Both the position numbers and the translations under genes were made by a program. Below are positions 25,562 through 32,721 of a stretch of DNA of 54,842 nt, one piece after another. The stretch is from Candidatus Woesearchaeota archaeon. Lineage in GTDB: Archaea > Nanobdellota > Nanobdellia > Woesearchaeales > GW2011-AR9. Each line of letters starts with the position of its first letter. Position 1 is the first letter of the stretch. The stretch spans positions 1 to 54,842 of the forward strand of contig JABJOX010000055.1 in NCBI GenBank assembly GCA_018664115.1. The letters are read 5' to 3'. Below the pieces are notes generated by a model, which made no database searches, had not been told where the DNA came from, and worked only from the letters and a program-made list of their open reading frames with translations.

Positions 25562-26178
25562 TTTATGTCTCCCCCTAATTCTTTGATTTCTTTCAAGATT
25601 TTATCTCTTTTCTCTTTAATATATTCATCAACATCACCTTTTGGAAGTTGTCCTAAGTTCATTCCCCATTGAATCATTTCTTTTTTCTTAGTTGTTCCCC
25701 AATGGTAATAATGTTCTTTTAACTCTTCAATCTTTTTCTCTTTAGCTTTTTCTTTCTTTTTCTGGACTTCTGCTTCTTTCTTTGCCAAAACTTTTTCAGT
25801 CATATATTTTTCAATTATTTCTGGAGTAAAACCGGTTGTAATATCTATCCCACTATCTTTTGCCCATTTTGAAATATCATAATTTACCGCTCCCCTTCTG
25901 TGATCTATAGCAAACCAACTTCTGCCTGTTGCTAAAGATATTTCTTCACTAGTTTTTGTAGGCAAACATAATTGATAAGTTTCATTAGCTGTCCATTCGC
26001 AAGGAAAAGTTTTCTGTTGACCTAATCTTTTTCTATTAAAAGCATTAACATTCTCAAATTCAACAACTTCAAATATCCTTCCCAGTAACTCAATTAATTT
26101 TTCTTTCTGTTCTTCTGTAACCTCAATAGGATGTTCAAAGTCAAGATGTTTTTTTGTACCCACAAGTAATCTCATCAT
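25558..26178 (-). CDS. SANT/HTH-like protein, paralogue A
   Basis: 206 aa. A central 80-residue region (CEWTANETYQLCLPTKTSEE then ISLATGRSWFAIDHRRGAVN) has the W...E...E-I-A..TGRS..AI..R spacing of a Myb/SANT or HTH domain. It aligns along its length with the adjacent 128-aa protein, so the two arose by duplication. The C-terminal 90 residues add a Lys/Glu helix (EAEVQKKKEKAKEKKIEE) and a short end domain. Start: first of two adjacent ATGs, ATGA overlap with the upstream gene. Likely DNA-binding; role inferred only from fold pattern. Confidence 0.55.
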   Translation of the reverse strand: MMRLLVGTKKHLDFEHPIEVTEEQKEKLIELLGRIFEVVEFENVNAFNRKRLGQQKTFPCEWTANETYQLCLPTKTSEEISLATGRSWFAIDHRRGAVNYDISKWAKDSGIDITTGFTPEIIEKYMTEKVLAKKEAEVQKKKEKAKEKKIEELKEHYYHWGTTKKKEMIQWGMNLGQLPKGDVDEYIKEKRDKILKEIKELGGDIK

Positions 26179-26561
26179 TTTATATCCTCTAAGTATTCTT
26201 TAATTAATTCAACAGTAATAAGAGCATTCTTTTTATTTTTTTTACTTGCCCAAGCATTGATATCATAAATTCTATTTCTGGAAAGTTTAATAGCCATTGA
26301 TGAACGTTTTAGTTTCCCAGCAAGAAACTCATCACTTTCATGGCTGTGATTTATCAGGTATAAAAAATCTGAAGCCCCCCATCTTTGTCCGCCAACGATT
26401 ACTTTTCCGTTATATTCTCTATCTGGTTCAATGGTGTTTATTTTTTCAACAGAACCAAATATTTTTTCTAATCCCAAAATAAATTCATCACGATTTTTAT
26501 CTTCTAAAAAATAGGGAGGTATTTTGAAATCAACTAAATTATCTCGTGTTTGTAAGATCAT
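26175..26561 (-). CDS. SANT/HTH-like protein, paralogue B
   Basis: 128 aa. Shares with its 206-aa neighbour the pattern of an N-terminal strand region (FILGLEKIFGSVEKINTIEP), a GGQRWGASDFLYLINHSHES core, FLAGKLKRSSMAIKLSRNRI (recognition-helix-like) and a closing VELIKEYL. It lacks the charged C-terminal extension. Joined on both sides by ATGA overlaps to the GIY-YIG gene and paralogue A, so the three are made together. Two paralogues side by side suggest a heterodimeric DNA-binding unit. Confidence 0.55.
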   Translation of the reverse strand: MILQTRDNLVDFKIPPYFLEDKNRDEFILGLEKIFGSVEKINTIEPDREYNGKVIVGGQRWGASDFLYLINHSHESDEFLAGKLKRSSMAIKLSRNRIYDINAWASKKNKKNALITVELIKEYLEDIK

Positions 26562-27007
26562 TTTTTATTTACCTCATCTTCGCTTAAATCATAATCGCAA
26601 TTTATTAATTCATGTTTTTTTCTACTTTTCCATTGTCTTATTAAAAAAGCTTCAAATAAAAGAGTATCAGCATAAGCAAACTCGTTATTGTTGAAAATAA
26701 TATAATAGAATTCCATATTTTGCATGATATAATCTTTAGTGTCAGTATACTTAATCCCCATTTTTTTTTGAATATTTCTTCTAAATGAACTATTTGAACT
26801 TTTTGGACTATTGGATAAATGTTGTTTTATTCTTTTTTTAAGTTTGTTTGCCCGACCAACATATTTGACTTTTCTATCTTCATAAAAAATATACACTCCT
26901 GGATTATCTGGTAAATTCTTAATTAAATCATTAGTTATTTTTTTTGGAACGGCTTTACATACTTTTCGGTAATTCCTACTTAATTCTTCAAATATCTTTT
27001 TCTTCAT
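26558..27007 (-). CDS. GIY-YIG nuclease (UvrC N-domain-like)
   Basis: 149 aa. The domain starts near residue 33: NPGVYIFYEDRKVKYVGRAN then KLKKRIKQHLSN, matching GVY-x-F...YVG with the catalytic Arg, and ends with LLFEAFLIRQWKSRKKHELIN holding the metal-binding Glu. The first 30 residues are a basic helix. It cuts one DNA strand in known relatives. No UvrC companion is nearby; within this operon it is more likely an effector or processing nuclease. ATGA overlaps on both sides. Confidence 0.8.
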   Translation of the reverse strand: MKKKIFEELSRNYRKVCKAVPKKITNDLIKNLPDNPGVYIFYEDRKVKYVGRANKLKKRIKQHLSNSPKSSNSSFRRNIQKKMGIKYTDTKDYIMQNMEFYYIIFNNNEFAYADTLLFEAFLIRQWKSRKKHELINCDYDLSEDEVNKK

Positions 27008-27282
27008 TTCAATTTCCTCCTGAGAACATCTACCAACTTCCGATCCATATAACCATAAACATCAGATATATCTAAGTTAAGTATCCGTTTTTTTAAATAT
27101 TGTGTAGGAAATTGCTTCCCAATCTCTGATCGTTGTCTTTCCTCAAAAACATAAACAATGTCAGCCCACTCTAGATCTTCTTTTTTAAGATTAACAAAAA
27201 CACCTGCATATTTACCACCAAAGATATTAGCAGCTGTCCGACTTCGATACTTTCCTAGATTACAAACAAACAATTTATTCAT
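27004..27282 (-). CDS. Low-molecular-weight phosphatase-like protein (CX5R motif)
   Basis: 92 aa from MNKLFVCNLGKYRSRTA; this ATG overlaps the upstream TGA by the operon's usual ATGA, so the longer ORF start is rejected. The P-loop C-x5-R (CNLGKYRS) is followed by LEWADIVYVFEERQRSEIGK and the NLDISDVYGYMD ending with an acid Asp. This is the compact COG4551-like tyrosine-phosphatase fold. It might remove phosphate from protein or nucleotide. A phosphatase inside a nuclease operon is unusual; regulation of effectors is one possible role. Confidence 0.75.
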   Translation of the reverse strand: MNKLFVCNLGKYRSRTAANIFGGKYAGVFVNLKKEDLEWADIVYVFEERQRSEIGKQFPTQYLKKRILNLDISDVYGYMDRKLVDVLRRKLK

Positions 27283-27737
27283 TTTATAAATATACAAAAC
27301 CTCACTTTAATATTATCTGTCGTTGGACATTCAGTAGAATTAGGTACATAAGAACTACCTAAAACAATCCCAGTTAAATCAATACATGCCCAATCAAAAT
27401 AATCCATAATTAAGTGAACTAATGTCTGACGATTGTTTTTCTCAAGAACATAAGAAAAGTTTCCTAAAAATCTTTTATTTTTGATATTATTTACAAAAAA
27501 AGATTTAATTAAATCATAAATTTCTTTTTTAATTTCAATTAATGATTTACTTGGGTCTAAAGTATAATCAAGAGATATAACTTCATAATTAATGTTATTA
27601 AACAATTCTTTCGCTGAAGGGATTTCTTTATTATCAAGAAAAATGTTGTTTAACTTTTTATTTGCATCTGCCTGTTTATGAAATAAATCGTTACGAAATT
27701 CTTGAATTTCATTTAAACTAAGTCTATCTAAAATCAT
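27279..27737 (-). CDS. Unknown 152-aa operon member
   Basis: Starts MILDRLSLNEIQEFRNDLFH: a helical charged first half and, at the end, a strand-rich segment (DYFDWACIDLTGIVLGSSYV, then IKVRFCIFIK). No transmembrane helix or catalytic motif I can name. Four-base ATGA overlaps with the 66-aa gene before it and the phosphatase-like gene after it place it firmly in the unit. It may be a sensor or scaffold; this cannot be decided from sequence. Confidence 0.5.
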   Translation of the reverse strand: MILDRLSLNEIQEFRNDLFHKQADANKKLNNIFLDNKEIPSAKELFNNINYEVISLDYTLDPSKSLIEIKKEIYDLIKSFFVNNIKNKRFLGNFSYVLEKNNRQTLVHLIMDYFDWACIDLTGIVLGSSYVPNSTECPTTDNIKVRFCIFIK

Positions 27738-27934
27738 ATTATCACCCGCACTTCTTCTTTACCATAACGAACACCATAAACCGGATTGTCAGGAAGATCA
27801 TACCCAGAAATTAAAGCAATAAAATAATCCATCTCAAAACTTTTAGGAATAGTTACTAAAACTAGATTCCCCTTACCAGTAGGAGCAACTAAAACTTCAT
27901 GTCCTTCACAAAAATTAGTAATTATTTCTTCCAT
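27734..27934 (-). CDS. Unknown 66-aa operon member
   Basis: Compact beta-rich protein: GHEVLVAPTGKGNLVLVTIP, then FIALISGYDLPDNPVYGVRY and EEVRVII. Its ATG follows the CARF gene stop with no gap and GAGGT in the CARF end serves as ribosome-binding site. It ends with an ATGA overlap into the next gene. No family recognised; the small OB- or SH3-like beta look is only an impression. Confidence 0.5.
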   Translation of the reverse strand: MEEIITNFCEGHEVLVAPTGKGNLVLVTIPKSFEMDYFIALISGYDLPDNPVYGVRYGKEEVRVII

Positions 27935-28531
27935 TCATAACCTCGCAATCTTACCGGCATCCGTTAACTTTAAATCTTCTACTAAACCCATCTCTTCTAG
28001 TTCTTTGATGTTTCGGTACAACATTGCCCGAGAGATATCAATCTTTTCAGATAGAACCATTAAAGAAGTAAACTTTTTTTCCTCTAAATATTCAAGAACT
28101 TTTTTTTGTGATTCATTAAGTTGAAATTGTAATTTTGGTAAAAAAACTGGTAGTTCACCTTTTTCCTCAGGATAATAGAGTATTTTTTTTACTCTCGATG
28201 GCCTAGCATAAGCACCAAATAATAAACCAATAGCTTTAGTCTTCCTTCCAGAAGTAATATTTACAAAAATTTGATCATCTTTAGGTTGCATATCAATTAT
28301 TTCTACGGCTTTAGTTGCAATAGCAACAATGTCATAAACTTCTGTTTTAACAACTTTGATATCAATAACTCTACCTAAAGAGTTTTTTAACAACTCTAAA
28401 CTCTTTTCCTGCTCTTTAGAAGGGACTTTGTCAATAAGAAGATACATTCTGCTAGGACCAAGTTTATTAGCTGCCACTAATACTGGATCTACATTGTATA
28501 ATGTTGCAATTAAGATTTTGTGATTTCCCAT
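27935..28531 (-). CDS. CARF-wHTH regulator (Csa3-like)
   Basis: 198 aa. Residues 1-125 are a CARF-type Rossmann domain: MGNHKILIATLYNVDPVLVA, then QIFVNITSGRKTKAIGLLFG, the loop-strand signature seen in Csa3/Csm6 that binds cyclic oligoadenylates. Residues 135-198 are a wHTH (LNESQKKVLEYLEE; ISRAMLYRNIKELEEMGLVE). Csa3 proteins control CRISPR-cas transcription, but no cas gene or CRISPR array is in the window. It heads an eight-gene operon, has its own TATA and a nearby palindrome, and so probably regulates this locus in response to a nucleotide second messenger. Confidence 0.8.
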   Translation of the reverse strand: MGNHKILIATLYNVDPVLVAANKLGPSRMYLLIDKVPSKEQEKSLELLKNSLGRVIDIKVVKTEVYDIVAIATKAVEIIDMQPKDDQIFVNITSGRKTKAIGLLFGAYARPSRVKKILYYPEEKGELPVFLPKLQFQLNESQKKVLEYLEEKKFTSLMVLSEKIDISRAMLYRNIKELEEMGLVEDLKLTDAGKIARL

Positions 28532-28557
28532 ATTTAAGTATTATAATGAACGCTTAG

Positions 28558-28567
28558 TTTATAAATA
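28558..28567 (-). promoter_or_regulatory. TATA box of the CARF operon
   Basis: TATTTATAAA on the minus strand, centred about 31 bases before the CARF gene ATG, so transcription should begin at or within a few bases of the start codon (leaderless). The plus-strand promoter lies back to back with it. Confidence 0.55.
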
Positions 28568-28588
28568 TTTCTATTAAAAAGCATAAAA

Positions 28589-28606
28589 TTCTACAAATGA
28601 GTAGAA
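28589..28606. promoter_or_regulatory. Palindromic operator candidate between divergent promoters
   Basis: TTCTAC-AAATGA-GTAGAA: perfect 6-bp arms with a 6-base spacer, lying exactly between the TATA boxes of the CARF operon and the divergent small-gene/mini-MCM cluster. It is well placed for the CARF-wHTH dimer to control both. Confidence 0.55.
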
Positions 28607-28609
28607 AAG

Positions 28610-28619
28610 TTTAAATATA
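28610..28619 (+). promoter_or_regulatory. TATA box of the divergent cluster
   Basis: TTTAAATATA centred about 26 bases before the ATG at 28640, the standard distance for a leaderless archaeal transcript. Confidence 0.55.
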
Positions 28620-28639
28620 AGTATATCTCACATACTTCT

Positions 28640-28756
28640 ATGAACGACAAAAAAGCAGTCAAGATTCATGATATAAAGGAGGATGAATTTGTAGATTTTA
28701 TGAAAGACAGGAAAAACTATAAATCTTTTAAAAAAGAAAATGGACCAGATAACTGA
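28640..28756 (+). CDS. 38-aa protein at the head of the divergent cluster
   Basis: MNDKKAVKIHDIKEDEFVDF then MKDRKNYKSFKKENGPDN. Charged, no membrane segment. The leaderless TATA spacing (about 26 bases) supports the start, and the next ORF overlaps its end by 17 bases. Too short for the ORF track. Function unknown; could be a small DNA- or protein-binding partner of the coiled-coil protein that follows. Confidence 0.45.
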   Translation: MNDKKAVKIHDIKEDEFVDFMKDRKNYKSFKKENGPDN

Positions 28757-29042
28757 AATGTTAAAACAAAGTAAAGAAAATATTGCAATTAGATACTTAC
28801 CCAGAAAAGATTATGAAAAGCGAAAAGAAGATTTAATTCTAACTTTACAAGAAAACTTAAGTAAATTAGAAGATAAAAAACAAGAGTTCATGGAGATTGC
28901 TGTAGAATTATTAGAATCTAAAGAAAAATCTGAAAAGACTTTACAGTTTATTAAGAAAGACTTAGAAAAGATCAATACCACTATTGTGCAAACTAGAGGG
29001 TATGTTTCTCTGATCAATAATAATCCTTTCTTTAGAGATTAA
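28740..29042 (+). CDS. 100-aa coiled-coil protein
   Basis: Residues 25-80 have clear heptads (LILTLQENLSKLEDKKQEFM; AVELLESKEKSEKTLQFIKK). An alternative start is the ATG at 28758, 1 base after the preceding stop. No enzymatic motif. Divergent from the CARF gene and upstream of the mini-MCM. Likely a dimeric structural partner; family unknown. Confidence 0.5.
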   Translation: MDQITEMLKQSKENIAIRYLPRKDYEKRKEDLILTLQENLSKLEDKKQEFMEIAVELLESKEKSEKTLQFIKKDLEKINTTIVQTRGYVSLINNNPFFRD

Positions 29043-29174
29043 AAATGAAATTAAAAACTATACCACTCGCCAAGAATATCGCTTATAAGAATTTCCAGTA
29101 ACTAACATATCTATCAGAACTTCGAAATAGATATTAAAGGGTTAATTCTCAAATATAAAAAGGGGTGATTGAAT

Positions 29175-30194
29175 ATGAATACAGAAAGTTTTTTACCAAA
29201 TATTTATTTAAATAAACACATGAAACAAGCATTACTATTGCAGTTAGTTTCTAAAGAACCAATTAATATATTGTTTGTAGGCGATCCATATAGTGGAAAA
29301 ACAACGATACTACAAGAGATGGCTAAACAAAAAGAAAAAGCAACATTTTGTGATGGAATATTATTTACAAAAATACTTACACCTACAAATGTTTTAATTA
29401 AAGAGACGATGAATAACACAGAATTGCTATGTGTTGATGATGTTGATTCTTGTACCGCTGAAGATAGAATGGTTTTAAAAGATATTCTTAATTCTAAAAT
29501 GTCAGTATTAGCCGTAGCTAACCCTAAATTTGGTAGGTTTGATCCTTATGATTTAATCCGGAACCAAATTAGTCTTGATACTAAGACCATTTCTTCTTTT
29601 GACTTAATCTTTCCATTGAAAGATTTTCCGGAAGAAAAGAAAGACAGAATGTTAGCTAAATTAATGTTTAACAAATCAGAAAATAAATTGTTTGATTTAC
29701 CTAAAGGACATAAAGTAATAATTAACATAGAACTTGAAGAGAAAATGATTGATTATTATGTTAAAAATAGGGCAACACCAGTTGAAGATTTTGTTGTAAT
29801 TAAACATGTCTTGAGAACTTTTACTACTTTAATCAAACTAACTAAAGCTAGTGCAATCTTAAATGAAAGATTAACAGCAAATGAAGATGATCTCAATGTT
29901 GCTATTGAGATTATTGAATATAGTTTTAATCAGATGACAAAAGATGCCGAAAGTGGGGTTATTGATATTGATAGAATCTCTTCTGCAAATTTAACTGCTC
30001 CAAAAAGAAAAAATATTAACATAGTTTTAAAGATTATAGAAGATTTAACTGAAAGAAATGTTCTTGTAGAAGATATAATCGAAAAAGGAAAACGTTTAGG
30101 AATAGAAACAGAGATAATTGATGAAGCATTGGAACAATTAAGAAGAATGGGAGAAATATATGAACCTCACGTAGGTTTTGTAACTAAATTATAA
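29175..30194 (+). CDS. Mini-MCM: AAA+ core and C-terminal winged helix only
   Basis: 339 aa from the ATG with GGGGTGAT upstream; the TTG two codons earlier is rejected. MCM hallmarks: Walker A GDPYSGKTT, Walker B LLCVDDVDSC, ANPKFGRFDPYDLIRNQI and SFDLIFPLKD. The C-terminal winged helix ends GEIYEPHVGFVTKL, as in archaeal MCM. The whole N-terminal OB/zinc region (about 250 aa) is absent, and the arginine finger of the S-R-F-D motif reads S-S-F-D, so ATP turnover in a hexamer would be impaired. Probably an element-linked MCM derivative, or a regulator or decoy. Confidence 0.8.
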   Translation: MNTESFLPNIYLNKHMKQALLLQLVSKEPINILFVGDPYSGKTTILQEMAKQKEKATFCDGILFTKILTPTNVLIKETMNNTELLCVDDVDSCTAEDRMVLKDILNSKMSVLAVANPKFGRFDPYDLIRNQISLDTKTISSFDLIFPLKDFPEEKKDRMLAKLMFNKSENKLFDLPKGHKVIINIELEEKMIDYYVKNRATPVEDFVVIKHVLRTFTTLIKLTKASAILNERLTANEDDLNVAIEIIEYSFNQMTKDAESGVIDIDRISSANLTAPKRKNINIVLKIIEDLTERNVLVEDIIEKGKRLGIETEIIDEALEQLRRMGEIYEPHVGFVTKL

Positions 30195-30208
30195 AAGGGG
30201 GAATTAAC

Positions 30209-30367
30209 ATGACAAAACAAAAATTAAACAGAATTTCTATAGCGGGACTAACCATTGAATCAACAGATAGTATTGAAAAGATATCTAAAGTTGCAGATAA
30301 GATCTTAACTAAACATAAACATTTAGTTGAAGATAAGGTACAAGTGTTTCAAAACCCTTGTTATTGA
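30209..30367 (+). CDS. 52-aa protein downstream of mini-MCM
   Basis: MTKQKLNRISIAGLTIESTD, ending VFQNPCY. GGGGG ribosome-binding site lies 6 bases before the ATG, and the gene begins 14 bases after the mini-MCM stop. Amphipathic helix in the middle. Too short for the ORF track; no family recognised. Confidence 0.5.
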   Translation: MTKQKLNRISIAGLTIESTDSIEKISKVADKILTKHKHLVEDKVQVFQNPCY

Positions 30368-30369
30368 AA

Positions 30370-30618
30370 ATGTTACCTAAATATCAAGAAGTTTCAGATG
30401 AAAAATTAGGGGAAATGAACGCAGAAGAAAAGCTTACTGAAATTAAGAAAGCATTTAATGAAATACTTAAAAAGACAATTCCTCCAGAACCAGAAGATTT
30501 AATTGACGGAATGTATAAAAGATTAGAACCTCCTTTTAACAAAGGTACAATTAAAAGGTTAGAATTTAATCATTATCTGTATATTTGTTTTGCTGATGTT
30601 GTGCAAAGGTTGATTTGA
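30370..30618 (+). CDS. 82-aa helical protein ending the divergent cluster
   Basis: Start chosen at the ATG 2 bases after the preceding stop (MLPKYQEVSDEKLGEMNAEE); the ORF-track TTG overlaps the previous gene. Acidic helical first half, then PPEPEDLIDGMYKRLEPPFN and a hydrophobic end (YLYICFADVVQRLI). No domain recognised. Probably cotranscribed with the mini-MCM. Confidence 0.5.
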   Translation: MLPKYQEVSDEKLGEMNAEEKLTEIKKAFNEILKKTIPPEPEDLIDGMYKRLEPPFNKGTIKRLEFNHYLYICFADVVQRLI

Positions 30619-30624
30619 GAATAT

Positions 30625-31920
30625 TTATTCTTCTACAATTATCAACGGACCAGTATATTCTGGAAGAACTATTGGTTCTATTTCTACTGCATTGGGTAAA
30701 TTCATTTTTTTAATATTATAATAAGTGCAAAATCCTGAGGTTTCTAAAGAACTCCCTATTTCAGCATTAAACTTTTCTGCCCCTAGTTTTGTGGTGAAAA
30801 ATTCGCTTTCACTTTGTCCTAAAGCAACAACGTCATGTGGATTATTAATTCCAAATAATTCAGGGCCAGTACAATCATCAGATTCATAATGAATATTTAA
30901 AGTGGACATTCCCGGCCAATCGCCACCAGTTACAACCTTACCATTAAAACGTAAATAATAAACTTTATCAATGTTCACATCATAAATTGTAACATAAGTA
31001 GAGTGACCCAGTCCAGACATTGGTTTCCATCCCAAAACATAACCAACCTCTTTACCTTCAGAATCATAAACTTTTAACGACGGACCAGTTGGTCCCATCT
31101 CGCCAGGAATTCCTTGTTCACCTTGTAAACCAGTATTTCCAGTATCCCCTTTTAGTCCGGCCAATCCAGTTAAACCTTGGATTCCTTGTTCTCCTTTTAG
31201 ACCAGGAAGTCCTTGTAAACCAGTTTCTCCCTGAATACCTTGTGGACCCATAATACCCATTAAACCTTCTAAACCCTGTTCGCCTTTCGGTCCAACTGGA
31301 CCTTGTAATCCGGCATCTCCTTTTGGACCTTGAATTCCCTGATAACCCTGTTCACCTTTCGGACCAGTCTCTCCAGCAATACCTTGAGGACCTACTTCCC
31401 CTTGCAAACCAGTATCACCTTTGTAACCCTGAATACCTTGTTCTCCTTTTTCACCAGGTATTCCTTGAGAACCAACATCACCTTTAAGTCCTTGAATTCC
31501 CTGAAATCCTTGTAATCCTGTATCCCCTTTAATCCCTTGCAAACCCATAAGTCCCATTGGACCTTGCGGACCAGTTAATCCAGTTTCTCCTTGCGAGCCA
31601 GTTTCTCCTTTTTCCCCAGGAACTCCTTGTAAACCAGTATCACCTTTGTATCCCTGAATTCCTTGTTCTCCTTCTGAACCAGGTGTTCCTTGAGGGCCAG
31701 TTTCTCCTTGCAAACCAGTATCTCCTTTAGAACCAGGTATTCCTTGTAAACCAATAGGACCTTGCTCACCAACTAAAGGTGTTTGATTTTCTAAATATTC
31801 AACACGTTGTTCTAACTGAGCAATTTTTTCATTATAATTAGTTGAAGGATTATTATCTAGATCACAAGAAGGTAATGCTGCACAAGCTGCAAATAATAAA
31901 GTAGTAAGTGTTTTTCTCAT
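30625..31920 (-). CDS. Collagen-like repeat lipoprotein
   Basis: 431 aa. Signal peptide with lipobox-like LPSC at residues 16-19, then a short coiled coil ([16 protein letters not shown]). About 75 unbroken Gly-X-Y triplets follow ([17 protein letters not shown] type), rich in Q, E and K in the variable positions. A 150-residue globular C-terminal domain ([20 protein letters not shown]) completes it. The coiled coil could start trimer assembly and the triplets would form a surface stalk. Such proteins are commoner in bacteria and viruses than in archaea; transfer is likely. Transcribed alone. Confidence 0.85.
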   Translation of the reverse strand: MRKTLTTLLFAACAALPSCDLDNNPSTNYNEKIAQLEQRVEYLENQTPLVGEQGPIGLQGIPGSKGDTGLQGETGPQGTPGSEGEQGIQGYKGDTGLQGVPGEKGETGSQGETGLTGPQGPMGLMGLQGIKGDTGLQGFQGIQGLKGDVGSQGIPGEKGEQGIQGYKGDTGLQGEVGPQGIAGETGPKGEQGYQGIQGPKGDAGLQGPVGPKGEQGLEGLMGIMGPQGIQGETGLQGLPGLKGEQGIQGLTGLAGLKGDTGNTGLQGEQGIPGEMGPTGPSLKVYDSEGKEVGYVLGWKPMSGLGHSTYVTIYDVNIDKVYYLRFNGKVVTGGDWPGMSTLNIHYESDDCTGPELFGINNPHDVVALGQSESEFFTTKLGAEKFNAEIGSSLETSGFCTYYNIKKMNLPNAVEIEPIVLPEYTGPLIIVEE

Positions 31921-31980
31921 TTATATCAAAATAGAGGTGTTTTTTAAAAATTTATGTGAAAAAAGAAAGAATTAAAGACT

Positions 31981-32394
31981 CTAGGGTAATGTCTCACAAG
32001 CAATTCCATCCCCATCTCTATCTAAATGATGTACATCAATACTGGGGCCACCATCTCTTTCAAATACTTTTTGAGCTTCAGCGTGAGTATTAAAATCAGC
32101 ACAATCATATATGTTGTTTGGGTCTTTTGAACCATCATAATCCGCCCCATATTTTTCTTTATATTGTTCTGTTTCTAGGGCTGTGTATTGATCACCAGAT
32201 GATTGATCATACATCATATCTTCATATAATTCATCTTCGTACGTATCAATCAGAAATACAAATAACATAATAGTAAAAAAATATCCCCAATGTTTCTTTT
32301 TGTCCGTTACTAAATTATAGAAAAAAAGAAATGCTAATATCACTACGAAAAACATCTTTGCATAAATTAGAGTCATTAATGTTGAAAATACCAT
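31981..32394 (-). CDS. Membrane protein with Excalibur calcium-binding domain
   Basis: 137 aa from MVFSTLMTLIYAKM, the ATG in place of the upstream GTG. Two transmembrane helices (FFVVILAFLFFYNLV; WGYFFTIMLFVFLID), an acidic linker, and a C-terminal Excalibur domain: YDCADFNTHAEAQKVFERDG, then LDRDGDGIACETLP, with the D-x-D-x-D-G calcium loop and two cysteines. Usually extracytoplasmic. It follows two small membrane genes on the same strand. Confidence 0.75.
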   Translation of the reverse strand: MVFSTLMTLIYAKMFFVVILAFLFFYNLVTDKKKHWGYFFTIMLFVFLIDTYEDELYEDMMYDQSSGDQYTALETEQYKEKYGADYDGSKDPNNIYDCADFNTHAEAQKVFERDGGPSIDVHHLDRDGDGIACETLP

Positions 32395-32412
32395 TTTATT
32401 TAAGCCCACAGA

Positions 32413-32721
32413 TTATTTTTTAAACTTCCCTATATTTGGATTATCAATTTTAATTGACATAGCAATCAAAAATATAAAAATTGTGATTAGATACATTCTG
32501 TTAAGATACTTTGTGCCATAGTATTGTTCTTCATCTAAACAATCCCCCCAAGGTTCTGAAAGTTCTTTGTTTGCAGGATCAGAAATATTCTCAAAAATCT
32601 TTTCACTATACATATTACACAAATCTCTTTGGTCATCAAGCATTTTCTTATCCCAATACCCCAGAAAAGCAAGCATTAAGAGAAATGTAATTAATGTTAT
32701 AGTAAGAATTTTTATTTTCAT
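32413..32721 (-). CDS. Small two-helix membrane protein
   Basis: 102 aa. N-terminal signal-anchor (ILTITLITFLLMLAFLGYW), an external loop with two cysteines (RDLCNMYSEK; WGDCLDEEQYY) probably disulfide-linked, and a second helix (MYLITIFIFLIAMSI). Overlaps the upstream gene by four bases (ATGA). No family recognised; topology resembles its neighbour. Confidence 0.5.
   Translation of the reverse strand: MKIKILTITLITFLLMLAFLGYWDKKMLDDQRDLCNMYSEKIFENISDPANKELSEPWGDCLDEEQYYGTKYLNRMYLITIFIFLIAMSIKIDNPNIGKFKK

Noticed and set aside
31020-31800. Plus-strand ORFs across the collagen-like gene (77 and 61 aa)
   Set aside because: Frame shadows of the Gly-X-Y repeat DNA.
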